Below are positions 9,689 to 19,345 of a DNA stretch of 64,000 nucleotides, piece after piece. The stretch lies in the NCBI RefSeq assembly GCF_905404315.1, contig NC_066265.1:28792501-28856500 (forward strand), written 5' to 3'. A program made the translations under genes and the position numbers. Source of the stretch: Leptidea sinapis. Taxonomy: Eukaryota > Arthropoda > Insecta > Lepidoptera > Pieridae. The notes under the pieces are model-generated. The model made no database searches. It worked only from the letters and a program-made list of their open reading frames with translations, and had not been told where the DNA came from. The first letter of the stretch is position 1; each line of letters begins with the position of its first letter.

Positions 9689-10224
9689 GAACCTAAAAAT
9701 TCGCTTGCACGTTAAACAACAATGAAAATAACTTGCCCGTTAATATGAACATAATGTATTTTGATCACACAAGAATTTGTATGAGGTAACTATTTTTTAA
9801 AATCATACGTCATACATATACATATTACCACAGACAATGCAGCCCACTAACATTAACGTATTTAAAATTAAAACATATTATTAAACCTCCGGCAAAAGTA
9901 TTATAAATGTAATCAGATTTACATTAAAATGTATTAATATCTAGAAAGCTCCAGCCTCCTGAAGTTGCCTATTCAAATTTATAAAAGAAACCTCATAAAT
10001 TAAGCTCAAAATTAATGAAAAGATTATCTGAGATGTGCTAGGGAGCTGAAGCTTCAGTACTTTATGTAGATTACACTGAAGGACTTAATAAAGCTTTTAC
10101 GACAGGATCTATCAATAAAGATTTAATTACAAATGCTACATGTTGTTGCGCTCAGAGCTAAGTATTATATAATATAAAAAAAAACTGTTTTATAGGAAAT
10201 TGCCAATAATATTTCAAAACATCA
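9689..10224. other. AT-rich stretch, no gene
   Basis: No repeat or coding block recognised. Confidence 0.4.
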
Positions 10225-10505
10225 AGAATTATTTCGTAAAATGCTTCCTGTTGTTATAATGAAATTGTTTCACAGAGGAACTGTCAAACCGCACGTCATT
10301 AAATTCTCTCATAGAAAATATGTTCATACAAAACAAATATTGCATATAAAAATAATTATGGATACCAAATCGAAATAAATCTATCCTATCTCTCAAGTTG
10401 GACCAAACTGCACTCCATGAAGTAATCTCCATTAAAATCCGTTCATTAGTTTAGGAGTACATCGCGGACAAACAACGTGTCACGTAATTATATATTAAGA
10501 TGTGA
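10225..10505 (-). repeat. Dispersed repeat F
   Basis: Shared with 18750-19050 (+) and 53160-53525 (-). Landmarks in this orientation: ATCAAGAATTATTTCGTAAA, ATTCTCTCATAGAAAATATG, CTATCTCTCAAGTTGGAC, TCCATTCATTAGTT-like, GCGGACAAACAACGTGTCAC. Non-coding, class unknown. The 53-kb copy joins an AGCTGACCC-type head at 53116, so both may belong to one family. Confidence 0.75.
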
Positions 10506-11106
10506 CAAGTTGGCGGTACTCGAACAATCTCTATATAATTTTACTCATTGGTGTTTTTGTGGTTACGAGTAATTTCCACAATCCATTTCATCAGAGTGAA
10601 TGATTCATACATAGTATTTTTAATACTAATAATGTTTAAACTGATAATTCATTGTATTGTTAATTCAGGATTCCATGCTTAGATGATTTTAGAATGCAGT
10701 CTCTTTTATCATTTTAATAGATTCTTTCAGTATGCGCTATTTTGCGTGCAAAGTAAAAACTTACGTCTTTTACTTATTTCTCCCTTCTTTCAGTTATTTT
10801 AATGAAATCAAATATTTGGAACATATAGATTCGTAAATTCCTCGATTCTATTATTTGTATATATGTGTATAGATACAGTATAGATTTGAACACAAATAAC
10901 AATCGTCTTAAAAATTATTATGTAAGCGATTGTATTCGTCTGCAAGCTCCAAAACAAAAGGCACCATAATTTATTTAAATTTTACTATTACAAATCACAA
11001 CAAAAGCTGCAAAAAATGAAGTGATGTAAATAATAAGTTTTTGCTTTATATGATATTAAATATAACTGGCCCTAAATTGTTTAAGGAAATGAGGACTTTA
11101 ATAATA
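10506..11106. other. AT-rich stretch, no gene
   Basis: A+T-rich with no ORF or repeat recognised. Confidence 0.4.
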
Positions 11107-11215
11107 TTATACAAATAAAATTTTAAAAACAAATTTTTTTTATGAACGATGCGGGATTCGAATCCACGACATCTGGCGTTCCGTGCCGGTGCTCTAACCA
11201 ACTAATTTAAAAATA
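11107..11215 (-). repeat. tRNA-like repeat G
   Basis: On the minus strand it reads AGTTGGTTAGAGCACCGG (like an A-box region), then GGATTCGAATCCC (B-box), then TTCATAAA. Related copies at 17218-17345 and 55845-56042 share the flank ACAAATAAAATTTGAAAACA. The acceptor stem is not formed, so it is a tRNA-derived repeat rather than a tRNA gene. Confidence 0.6.
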
Positions 11216-12336
11216 TTATATCTTCTATATATATAAAAGAGAATGTATGTTGGTATGTCCCCTAATAACTCCTAAGCTATTCGACCGATCTCAATGAAAT
11301 CTTTTGTAATAGATTCGTTGAAGCTCAAGGAAGGTTTACATATATAATTTATATGTCAAAACAACTTTATCCAGGTCAGCTAGTTACCAATAAAAATAAT
11401 GACTCGATGAACACTCAGACATAAAACCAGCTTTTAATTTAAAGCCACTATAATATAAGCATTAATCAAACGGACTTTTTATATGCACTTATGAACTAAT
11501 GTGCTTTATGAATAAGTTATTCAAACTTAAAAATCTACATTGAAATGATTTCCAACTGCACTTTAATAAAAATATATAATACTGTAATAACAATACCTTA
11601 ATTCCTAAGCCCTTTATAATTATGTAACATGCCGCTAGAGCGTAGCGCTAATTGCTACGCATAACGTCCGTAGCCAGAGCTCTCTCTGCTACGCTACGGA
11701 AGGCTACGACGTTACGCTCCGGGTTAATTGCAGACTTGCGATGTAATGAATATAATTACAGCTAACCATTTTCTAACTTGATCCCATTGTTACTTCATAT
11801 ATTGTAATGCATAATGCAATATTCAAAACCCCTTCAATTAACTTAATTTTTTTTTTCATTTGTGAAACGGTTGAAATAAATCAAACTCTACATGTTAAGG
11901 AGAGTTTCTCTCATTCCCAATCATTTATGATGCTTGACAAATTTATTTAGACTAGATAGAATAGCAGATGTATTCTTATTCGTTAGTCGTTCGTGAAAAA
12001 TATACTGCAAAGCTCTATCAAGGCTCACTTTAGGAAAAATTTATACATTAATTAATTAAATTATTGTGTGCATCAAATGAAGCAAATACTTAATATGAAC
12101 TGAAAAGATATGATAATATTTACTTTTTATTCTTTCTTACTCACTTACCATTGTTATTTCATGGGTTTTAAATATACAAAATGTAACGGCGGTATTATAT
12201 TTCCTAACTAGTGTTTTTATACTATTTGTAAAATTGCAAGGAATTGAATAAACAAAATTGTAGATGTCCCTTGGAATTTAATTGTTTCCAAGCGATATTA
12301 AAAAATAATAAGTCAAAGATATTTGTACCTAGCCTT
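11216..12336. other. AT-rich stretch with a GCTACG motif cluster
   Basis: Positions 11228-11350 look like a dispersed repeat head (AAAAGAGAATGTATGTTGG). Positions 11632-11725 hold a GC-rich cluster of CGTAGC / GCTACG hexamers in both orientations. The rest is AT-rich without genes. Confidence 0.4.
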
Positions 12337-12348
12337 ATCAAGATAACT

Positions 12349-12508
12349 AGAGTCAAAATATCCAAAAAAAAAACAATCAAAATTCTCAGGAGAAGGTACG
12401 AGCTTCGTATCTCGTGCCAGGATTTGGCAAGTCAACTTCTCCTGAGGATGCCTCGTGTAGAGGTGAAACACGTGTCATATTGATTGAAAACTATGAGCGG
12501 AATTTACA
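12349..12508 (+). mobile_element. Hammerhead-ribozyme element, copy 1
   Basis: A 160-bp insertion flanked by the direct repeat ATCAAGATAACT (12337-12348 and 12509-12520). It contains an A-rich left part, a hairpin GGTACGAG...CTCGTGCC (12395-12418), the ribozyme core (12430-12485) and a right part ending GAGCGGAATTTACA. It shares this order with 16912-17075. The target duplication implies retrotransposition. No protein is encoded; the ORF at 12244-12483 is accidental. Confidence 0.75.
12430..12485 (+). ncRNA. Type I hammerhead ribozyme motif, copy 1
   Basis: Catalytic box CTGAGGA at 12442-12448 (the CUGANGA consensus), one extra T, stem II GCCTC/GAGGT with loop GTGTA (12450-12464), GAAA at 12465-12468, stem III ACAC/GUGU (12468-12475) and predicted cleavage after C12476. 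Stem I is formed by 12430-12435 with 12480-12485 (six pairs, one a wobble). The position next to the cleavage site is a C/A mismatch, perhaps a decayed CpG. With a four-pair, loopless stem III it would be expected to cleave as a dimer, as known for short-stem-III hammerheads in retroelements. Activity is untested. Confidence 0.7.
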
Positions 12509-12520
12509 ATCAAGATAACT

Positions 12521-13452
12521 CAAAAAAATTGAATAGATATGGAATTCCGCAAAATGACGCCTAAGTAACTCTTTATTGAGTATCAAAATAGGCAGAAGTT
12601 GTAATGATTGGTGAAATGATGTGGTTATTTTCAATTTTGAATGAATTCAATTAATTTGATAGAAATTTGACGACGTTATCAGCAGCAGATCAATCTAGAA
12701 CAGGGCGGGGTGTCTGGCGATCATTATGTCTGATATAAATTAAATTCCTATTTCGTTAATTATATTGTAACTGTATCTATACTGTAACTACGTAGGGCAC
12801 CTACCTACCTAAAGATAGTAATTGAAAGTTACGAGAAATCAAGTCAGTCAGTCATAATTGGAAAAATATTAAAAATTTAATAATTGAGAAGGTGTCATAT
12901 CATATAATATATTTACATACTTAAATGAACTCAAACGCAATCTGCAACTCAAATACTTATAATTACTTCCCATTTGTAGAAGTATAGAAGAAAGTAAAAA
13001 AAAAATCAAAAAAGAAGAAAAAAATCAGTGAATTATGAATAATTCAAAGTTATAATCATCACGTTATTTTTTGGTTAAATTTATTAATATTTTAAAATAA
13101 CAATTTAATTTAAATTTATATACATATAGATAATTATATAGTTTGAAACAATTATCAAATAATCTCATGGCAATTCTAAAGCATTCACAAATTTCGCCAA
13201 TCGGTAATTTGACTATATTTTGACTACTTCAATATTAAGGCTGTTTTAAAAATCGTAAGACCCGGGGGAGCCATTACTAAGGGGTGACAATCGTTTTCGT
13301 TAAATTAAATTAAACGAGTTAATTAAAACAAACTATAAATATAAAATCTTATCGAATAAATTTCACGTATAATTAATATATTTTGTCTTAAAAATTACGG
13401 ACTTTTGTTACTATTTCGTTTCTATATAACATTAATAATATCAATTGACACT
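12521..13452. other. AT-rich stretch, no gene
   Basis: No repeat recognised. CTACCTACCTA at 12799-12812 is a short tandem. A strong minus-strand splice donor lies at its right end (see 13453-13640). Confidence 0.4.
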
Positions 13453-13640
13453 CACCGAAGATCACTATAAAACTGAAACAACATCACAAACAGTCACAAG
13501 TTTATAATAATAATTGCCGCGTGGTAATAATGAACGCGATAGAACCACAGTCATGCTTCGCACAGTGTAAAGTTGATATACATTACTCTGGTCACCGTTT
13601 CATCGCACGTCTACCCTGCACGGCGGCCCGACGCCAACTA
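13453..13640 (-). other. Putative non-coding first exon (minus strand)
   Basis: On the minus strand this GC-richer block ends in TCTTCG|GTGAGTGTC, a strong splice donor, and lies just downstream of the CpG-rich promoter-like block at 13641-13860. It holds only short upstream ORFs (ATG AAA CGG stop, and a 29-codon one), as in a 5' UTR. A second donor-like TTGATAG|GTGAGT sits at about 13650. Any following exons would lie at lower coordinates; none was recognised. Confidence 0.35.
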
Positions 13641-13860
13641 GCGCACTCACCTATCAACCCCCCTGTTTACCCCCTATGACGTCATAGTAATCTTTTCATT
13701 TATTTATATAATTTTAATATAATGTACCAGTAGAACAGAATCTTAAAGGAGATTTGTTCTATTAATAGTAAAGCAATTGTCAGTAATTGAAACGTGTACG
13801 GTGTAGGACACAATTGGACGCATGCGCCCACAGCCCCGCCCTTCCCGGGCTTTAGAGCTA
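13641..13860. promoter_or_regulatory. CpG-rich promoter-like block with CRE palindrome
   Basis: Unlike its AT-rich surroundings. It holds a perfect 14-bp palindrome CTATGACGTCATAG (13674-13687) around the CREB/ATF site TGACGTCA, the sequence GCATGCGCCC resembling an NRF-1 half-site arrangement, and a GC-box CCCCGCCC near 13840. These are known features of housekeeping-type promoters. Direction is inferred from the splice donor on the minus side. No gene was identified. Confidence 0.45.
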
Positions 13861-14087
13861 TTTGATAAAAAGTTCAGACATTATAATATGTACTGTGACA
13901 CACTTTATTTTATTACATTAAACTACTATTGCTTCGTGACTTTTACTTTAACTGGTTTTCTTGACGATTGATATTGAAACATAACATCTTATTGCATTTT
14001 ATTATATTTTATTTTAAAAAGTGTATTTTTGATGTTATGCGCTAGTTATTAAGAAAAAATTAAAAATATTAGGTTACTTATATTATA
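13861..14087. other. AT-rich stretch
   Basis: Nothing recognised. Confidence 0.4.
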
Positions 14088-14256
14088 CTATAATATTGTA
14101 ATATTGGCACACAAATTATCTTGCCCCAAACTAGATATAGCCTGTAGTATGGGTACAAGACAACGATACATTTAATACAATATACTTACTTAAACATACA
14201 TAAATACATATAAACATCCATGACTCGGAAACAAACATCCATATTCATCACATCAC
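14088..14256 (-). mobile_element. tRNA-derived SINE, 5'-truncated
   Basis: Minus-strand copy of the SINE at 7838-8045: ACACAAATTATCTTGCCCC, ATACATTTAATACAATATAC, CATGACTCGGAAACAAACAT. The B-box head is missing. Confidence 0.8.
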
Positions 14257-15596
14257 AGCACTTCCAACCATTCGCGTATATTTTGTATTTTTGGTAAAGA
14301 TAAACTCTGTGTGAAAACTTAATCTCGTAGAGTTGATACTGCGAAATTTACATCGTGCCAAAATTTTCTGTCAATAATATAATATATATAATATAATAGA
14401 AGTATTTTCATCCATTTAGCGTGTATTCACATTAATTGTGCCCGTGATGTATGGAGCTGTTGAGGCGTGGGTTTCAGAAGTAGAGACGTTGTATAATCTA
14501 GACAAATGTGAGACTCACATTAATATGGTACTCATACTCACTATCCATATCAAAAACCCGTCAAATATTTTTTTTGTTAAATGATTACGGCTTAGTTACG
14601 AAACATCTGTATGTTTCCTATACAATTAATTTAAATTATAGCATGACAAATAACCGTAGCTTCTATATTTTATACTTTTGTTATAACTTGATAATCATAA
14701 CTAAAAGTACTTGGCTGGACTCCAATTAACTTACCTTTTTCATTTGGGTAATGGTTGGAAATCGAACACCAAATATGACAGTGAAACCCTCATTTAAATC
14801 GGTTTAACCGCAAAACGAATAATTCAAAAATCTTTAAGTCTCGCTAATAAATATATTTTTTTAAATAACACTTAACATACATATGATTTTAAGAATTGTT
14901 GATAGTTACAAAGCATTGTAAAGATAACAAATATTTTGCCTATGAAGAAATAGCAGATCTATTGTCATTTTGACACTCGTGTGTAACGAAATATTGTATC
15001 CGGAATCACAGCCCCAGGTGCACCTTCTCAGATAATACCCGTAAACAATATGATGAGCACGCGACGAATCAAATCAATCTGGGAGATATTTTTACAAATA
15101 CATGGAATCTCTCTCGGGTCAAATATAACACGCGTCGCAGGTAGATGACAGAAATTGGCAGATTGTGTCTCGCCTAGCGCCTTGGTACCGTAGCACTTTG
15201 AAGGAGATTGGATCAAATATAAATACGTATTTTTCATTAAGTGTTCATACGTAATGTCTGGCAGTTCTAATAATCAGATTATGGATAAACTCGATGCTGA
15301 GATTCGGTGGCAAGGAGCTTATCAAGTAGCTCTTCGTAACTAGTCGCATCACCAATATATGTGGTTCCAATAATATAAGGTTGGGGTTATCAACAGATAG
15401 CAAGCAACGTACAATCAGCATTCAACAGGCTGTACTCAATCAGCTAACTTCATACGGAACTACTGTCGAATGATATTTCATTTGACAGAGGAGCTTCCAG
15501 TCACCAGATGATAATCAATTACTGCTGTTTAAGCTATCTTAACACCAACGATGGCACAAAATCGTTGTTGGCCTTGTTTACGCGCATTTTGAAGAT
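14257..15596. other. Unassigned stretch with a repeat-like block at 15.0-15.4 kb
   Basis: 14257-14990 is AT-rich. At 15000-15360 the sequence is GC-richer, with a minus ORF (15028-15237) ending DLIRRVLIILFTGII. It resembles decayed retroelement coding sequence, but I cannot name the family. No host gene evidence. Confidence 0.35.
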
Positions 15597-15890
15597 ACCA
15601 GTGGGAGGCTTCTTTACACACGCCGGTTACTGATGCCGGCTAGATCATGGGTACCACAACTAAGCTAAGAGTAATGTGTAAGCATTATTGTGTTTCGGTC
15701 TGAAGGGCGCCGCAGCTAGTGAAATTACTGGGCAAATGAGACTAATATCTTATGTCTTAAGGTGACGCTCAGAATTTTTGGGTTTGTCAAGAAATTTGAA
15801 CGGCATTGCATTGTAATGGGCAAGGCACATCAATTACTATCAGCTGAATGTATTGATCGTCTCATCCCTTATTTTCATAAAAAAAACTAA
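15597..15890 (-). mobile_element. Repeat alpha, near-complete minus copy
   Basis: Starts ACCAGTGGGAGGCTTCTTTA and ends ATCCCTTATTTTCAT, both family termini. It is interrupted by small indels. Confidence 0.8.
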
Positions 15891-15984
15891 AACCCAATTA
15901 TTATTTTCCTAAAACACCACACAAAGATTTGGATTTAATGAAAGAAAGAAAAATCATTCATTCACTTAGGAGAAAATGACACGA

Positions 15985-16160
15985 ATGTCGAAGATATTAC
16001 CCCCACTTAAAAAAAGTTGAGCTTTAAGGAGCAATAATAGCAAGAAACTCACTGCCACTCTTTCATATCTACATTTACAGTTTCAGCATTTTACAATGTT
16101 TGTAAAGTGATACACCAAAATTACTCAAATGTTTAAATTTACTTGTGTTAGTTGAAAAAA
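15985..16160 (+). repeat. SINE/LINE tail repeat B, fragment
   Basis: Shares GAGC..TAA..AGCAATAATAGCAAGAAACTC and GCCACTCTTTC with 17943-18240 and, inverted, 30950-31153. Confidence 0.6.
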
Positions 16161-16483
16161 AGAAAAAGAACTGATCTAAAAAAAACTCAAAAGAGTAAGG
16201 AAATAAATTAACGTAAATTGAAAATAAGTAAAAGCATCATGTGAGCAATTAATTAAATATTTAAGCCAATAACTTAAAGTGGTATAGTATCAATATAAAA
16301 ATAAAAGTCACCACTAGCAGCATCCATTCATGGACCAGCCAGCGCTTCTCTCGCATATATCTTTAACCCACACAACCGCTCAGTGGGAGTACCCACAGGA
16401 CAATAAAGATCGTCAGTATATTTAGTTACTAAGTAAAGTAAGATGTCGGTTAGCAAAAATCATCATAGAGGCGACGCTCGTTA
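16161..16483. other. Mixed stretch, possible 3' UTR of a minus-strand gene
   Basis: GC-richer at 16319-16410. If the exon at 16484-16654 is real, this would be its 3' UTR, but no clear minus-strand polyadenylation signal was seen. Confidence 0.25.
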
Positions 16484-16654
16484 TTACAAATTATTTTTCA
16501 TGTGGACTTCAAAGGCAGACTTATCATGTTCTGCCCATTTTTTCTCGCGAACTGCAACCCTCAGCAAAGGGTCGGAGGGGTTGACGCGATCCTCGTGACG
16601 TGTTCGTTCGTCTTGTCGGAATGACGAACGGTCACATATTCCTTGTACTATCAC
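16484..16654 (-). CDS. Candidate terminal coding exon, unknown protein
   Basis: A minus-strand open frame of 56 codons ends in TAA at 16486-16484. It is rich in charged residues and looks protein-like: RQDERTRHEDRVNPSDPLLR then REKKWAEHDKSAF. An acceptor AG immediately precedes it (TGTAG at 16655-16659). The pyrimidine tract is poor, and the better acceptor at about 16670 leads into stops in all frames. It matches no repeat in the window. I do not recognise the family. Alternatives are a decayed retroelement or chance. Confidence 0.3.
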   Translation of the reverse strand: MIVQGICDRSSFRQDERTRHEDRVNPSDPLLRVAVREKKWAEHDKSAFEVHMKNNL

Positions 16655-16911
16655 CTACACTGTTCCACACTGCAATATAATCTTCTTCATATTTTATTAA
16701 CGCATTATATCCGAAAAAATACGGGAAAGAATCTAATGAAACATTTCACCCCGAAAGACTTACAAATAGTAATTTTTGTACACTGATTATTGCATTTGAC
16801 AATATGAAGTACAGGCCAGTAGTTTTTTGACCAGACTATTTTATAACACCAGAGAAATCACAAGAGCATTGCCGAACTTATAAAGCGCCAAATTAAATAT
16901 ATACTTATGTA

Positions 16912-17075
16912 AAAAAAAAAATCTGGCAAGAGACTGCCAGATTCTGAGTCTCTTGCCAGATTTTGGCGAGACAACACGTCCTGAGGATGCCTCGTGTAGA
17001 GGCGAAACACGTGTCAAATTGTTTTAAAAACAAATATCGGCGGAATTAACACCAAAGAAAACTTAAATCATTTGT
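16912..17075 (+). mobile_element. Hammerhead-ribozyme element, copy 2
   Basis: A 164-bp insertion flanked by ATATATACTTATGTA at 16897-16911 and 17076-17090. Order: an A-run, a perfect 15-bp hairpin (16921-16935 with 16947-16961, 11-nt loop), the ribozyme (16968-17025), then AAAAACAAATATCGGCGGAA. The parts correspond one to one with copy 1 at 12349-12508 in a different flanking sequence, so these are independent insertions of one family. Confidence 0.78.
16968..17025 (+). ncRNA. Type I hammerhead ribozyme motif, copy 2
   Basis: CTGAGGA at 16981-16987, extra T, stem II GCCTC/GAGGC fully paired (16989-17003, loop GTGTA), GAAA at 17004-17007, stem III ACAC/GUGU to 17014, and cleavage predicted after C17015. 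Outer stem I pairs 16968-16974 with 17019-17025 (seven pairs including G-U). One stem-I pair is U-A in copy 1 and A-U here, a compensatory difference. An extra residue after the CUGANGA box is tolerated in some natural viroid hammerheads. Confidence 0.75.
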
Positions 17076-17217
17076 ATATATACTTATGTATTTGAAAACC
17101 GAAAACACATTGTAAGTTAATGGGCGATGATCGAACCAGAAAATCATTTTTTCGTTTACTTAAACACTAAAATTTATGAAACTCTCCCCTGTATTACAAA
17201 ACGTATAATGAGATAGC

Positions 17218-17345
17218 TCTACACAAATTAAATTTGAAAACAAAATTTATGAAGGATGCAGGACTCGAACCCGCGGTCTCCGTTCCGTGCAAGCGATCTT
17301 CCACTAAGCCAACCATTCGAGTAACGTTCATAAATCTTGATATGT
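17218..17345 (-). repeat. tRNA-like repeat G, copy 2
   Basis: Begins ACACAAATTAAATTTGAAAA and carries a B-box-like GGACTCGAACCCGCGG in plus orientation (tRNA-like on the minus strand). Stems are incomplete, so it is not a functional tRNA. Confidence 0.6.
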
Positions 17346-17430
17346 CTTGTTCAACTCTCCGTGGCTTCATCTACATGATCTACTTTATAGTTGACAGATA
17401 AATAGATACATAGCTCTATTTTGGAGATTG

Positions 17431-17745
17431 TTTTTTTTAATGAAAATATAGTACGAGACGAGCAGGGCGTTCAGCTGAGAGTAATTGATGCGCCCTGCCT
17501 ATTACAATGCAGTGCCGCTCAGCATTCTAGAAAATCCCCAAAAATTCTGAGCGGCACTACAACTGCGCTCGTCACCTTGAGATAAAAGATGTTAAGTCTC
17601 ATTTGCCAAGTAATATCACTAGCTGTGGCGCCCTTCAGACCGAAACAGAGTAATGCTTACACATAACTGCTTTACGGCAGAAATAGGCGCCGTTGTGGTA
17701 CCCATAATCTAGCCGGCATCCTGTGCAAAGGACCCTCCCACTGGT
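17431..17745 (+). mobile_element. Repeat alpha, near-complete copy
   Basis: Runs from TTTTTTTTAATGAAAATA through GAGCAGGGCGTTCAGCTGA and GGCACTACAACTGCGCTCG to the terminal CTCCCACTGGT. Confidence 0.85.
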
Positions 17746-17942
17746 GTTAATATATAACAACAATGTTAATAAATAACGCTCATAGCTGTTGAGCCGTACA
17801 CCGTGTACAAATGAAACAAAGTAATAACGCAGCTGACAAAGTAAAAGTTTGTCACAATGCAGTGAGATGACGCCAAATTAAATATTAGTTTGCTACGCGG
17901 CTACACGTGTCAGTGATATTTGAATACTGTATATACTTCAGC

Positions 17943-18240
17943 ATCAATCAAATCAAATCAAAATCACTTTTTACACTATTCATGTAGGTCATGGAAATAC
18001 ACCTGTGAATGTCAAAAAAAATCTTAGTTGAACTTACTACCACTCCGTAAGGGGTTGAGCTAATGAGAAGAAGTAGCAAGAATCTCATTGCCACTCTTTT
18101 GAATCAACATTTACATTTTCATCATTTTGCAAATATTTTAAATAACAATGTGACATGTAAAGTGATGCAACAAAACTACACAAACGTCAAATAGTCAATG
18201 CCTTACACGAGTAAGTCAAAAATGTTAATTAATACAAAAT
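17943..18240 (+). repeat. SINE/LINE tail repeat B, fullest copy
   Basis: Begins AATCAAATCAAATCAAAATC, continues CTTTTTACACTATTCATGTA and GTAAGGGGTTGAGCTAATGA, and ends near AAAATAAACG. The A-rich head AATCAAATC... and the internal TTGCCACTCTTTTGAATC are shared with 30950-31153 on the opposite strand. Class undetermined. Confidence 0.65.
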
Positions 18241-18587
18241 AAACGTTATTGAGAGTACAGTAGCTGCAGTATAGAAACACACCGTAAATAAATAAAGGTA
18301 TTTTGCTACCATTTTATAAGCAACTAGTAACAAATTAATAAGTTATGTTCCATTGTATTAATATCAAACCATATACAATTTTAAGTATTTTGGATTTTAT
18401 TACAAGTCGACACATACTTAATGCGAAAAGTCTTTTTCCCCAACTTGTTATATTAAATTTTAGTCCTTTTATAGAATAATTCGACAAATAAACGGAATTT
18501 TTAGTTTCCGTCTCAGATTTGTACCATTTCACAAAAATTACATCAAATTGTATAGAGTTATAGAATTAAAGTTAATAAGCATATTGA
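18241..18587. other. AT-rich stretch
   Basis: A 65-codon minus ORF (18335-18532) is low-complexity and not convincing. Confidence 0.4.
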
Positions 18588-18734
18588 ATGGAGCGCAGAC
18601 CGGACGGGTCAGGCAACTCTTGCCGGAAATCGAAGTTGGGACTCGACACCTGCCTCCTGTCTCCCATAGAACGCACACAACCTACCAACCCACCTGCACG
18701 TACATTCAAAGATAGAGTTTACTTTATTACATAA
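18588..18734 (+). CDS. Short GC-rich ORF of unknown origin
   Basis: A 48-codon ORF: MERRPDGSGNS, LSPIERTQPTNPPARTF, then stop. It is markedly GC-richer than its surroundings. An in-frame stop directly precedes the ATG, and the -3 base is T, a weak start context. The minus strand is also open for about 25 codons. It could be part of an unrecognised repeat or a small exon. No function can be assigned. Confidence 0.2.
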   Translation: MERRPDGSGNSCRKSKLGLDTCLLSPIERTQPTNPPARTFKDRVYFIT

Positions 18735-18749
18735 TATTATTACCGTTAT

Positions 18750-19050
18750 ATATAAAAATCCAGTGTCCTGATGTTTGTTTCCAGTGAACTTCTAAACTAA
18801 TGAACGGATTTAATGGGGATTACTTCACGCAGTGCAGTTTAGTCCAACTTGAGAGATAGCATAGTTTTTATATCGGGACCCATAATTATTTTTATTTGCA
18901 ATATTTGTTTTGTATGGACATATTTTCTATGAGAGAATTTATTGACGCACGGTTTGACAGTTCTCTTGTGAAACAATTTCATTATAATAACAGGGAGCAT
19001 ATCTTACGAAATAATTCTTGATGTTATGTAATATTATTGACAAATTCATA
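18750..19050 (+). repeat. Dispersed repeat F, plus copy
   Basis: Plus-orientation copy of 10225-10505: CTAATGAACGGATTTAATGG, CTTGAGAGATAGCATAG, AGAGAATTTATTGACGCACG, CTTACGAAATAATTCTTGAT. Confidence 0.75.
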
Positions 19051-19269
19051 AAAAATCAGTTTTTTGTTTATTATGTACGGAACAACTTCTGTAAACTTTT
19101 TAACCAACGATTACAGATATGAAATTATAAAAACTAAGCAATTGATCCATAAAACATAAGTGCATAAAACTGTAGACGATCTGTAAACGATCAATATGAG
19201 ATTTAAAAATATTGTGAATATTATATAATAACTATATTATACATATTTATTAATCGACCGTCGTAGGAC

Positions 19270-19345
19270 GATCTGCAGGACCGATCGTCGTGGAAATCTT
19301 TGGGGGAGGCCTTTGTCCAGCAGTGGACGTCTTCCGGCTGATAAA
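19270..19345 (+). mobile_element. RTE-like LINE, extreme 3' fragment
   Basis: CAGGACCGATCGTCGTGGAA to CAGTGGACGTCTTCCGGCTG is the last 70 bp of the RTE ORF (AQDRSSWKSLGEAFVQQW) seen complete at 57612-58035. It is a severely 5'-truncated copy. Confidence 0.8.

Noticed and set aside
11145..11215. Possible tRNA gene (B-box GGATTCGAATCCC, A-box-like GTTGGTTAGAGC)
   Set aside because: No acceptor stem, poor T-stem, and sister copies at 17218 and 55845 with shared flanks show it to be a dispersed tRNA-like repeat.
12244..12483. 79-codon ORF as a gene
   Set aside because: It runs through AT-rich sequence and the hammerhead element; composition and context are non-coding.
14725..14800. Minus-strand exon before the strong donor AAAAAG|GTAAGT
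   Set aside because: Open frame of only about 18 codons, with no believable acceptor.
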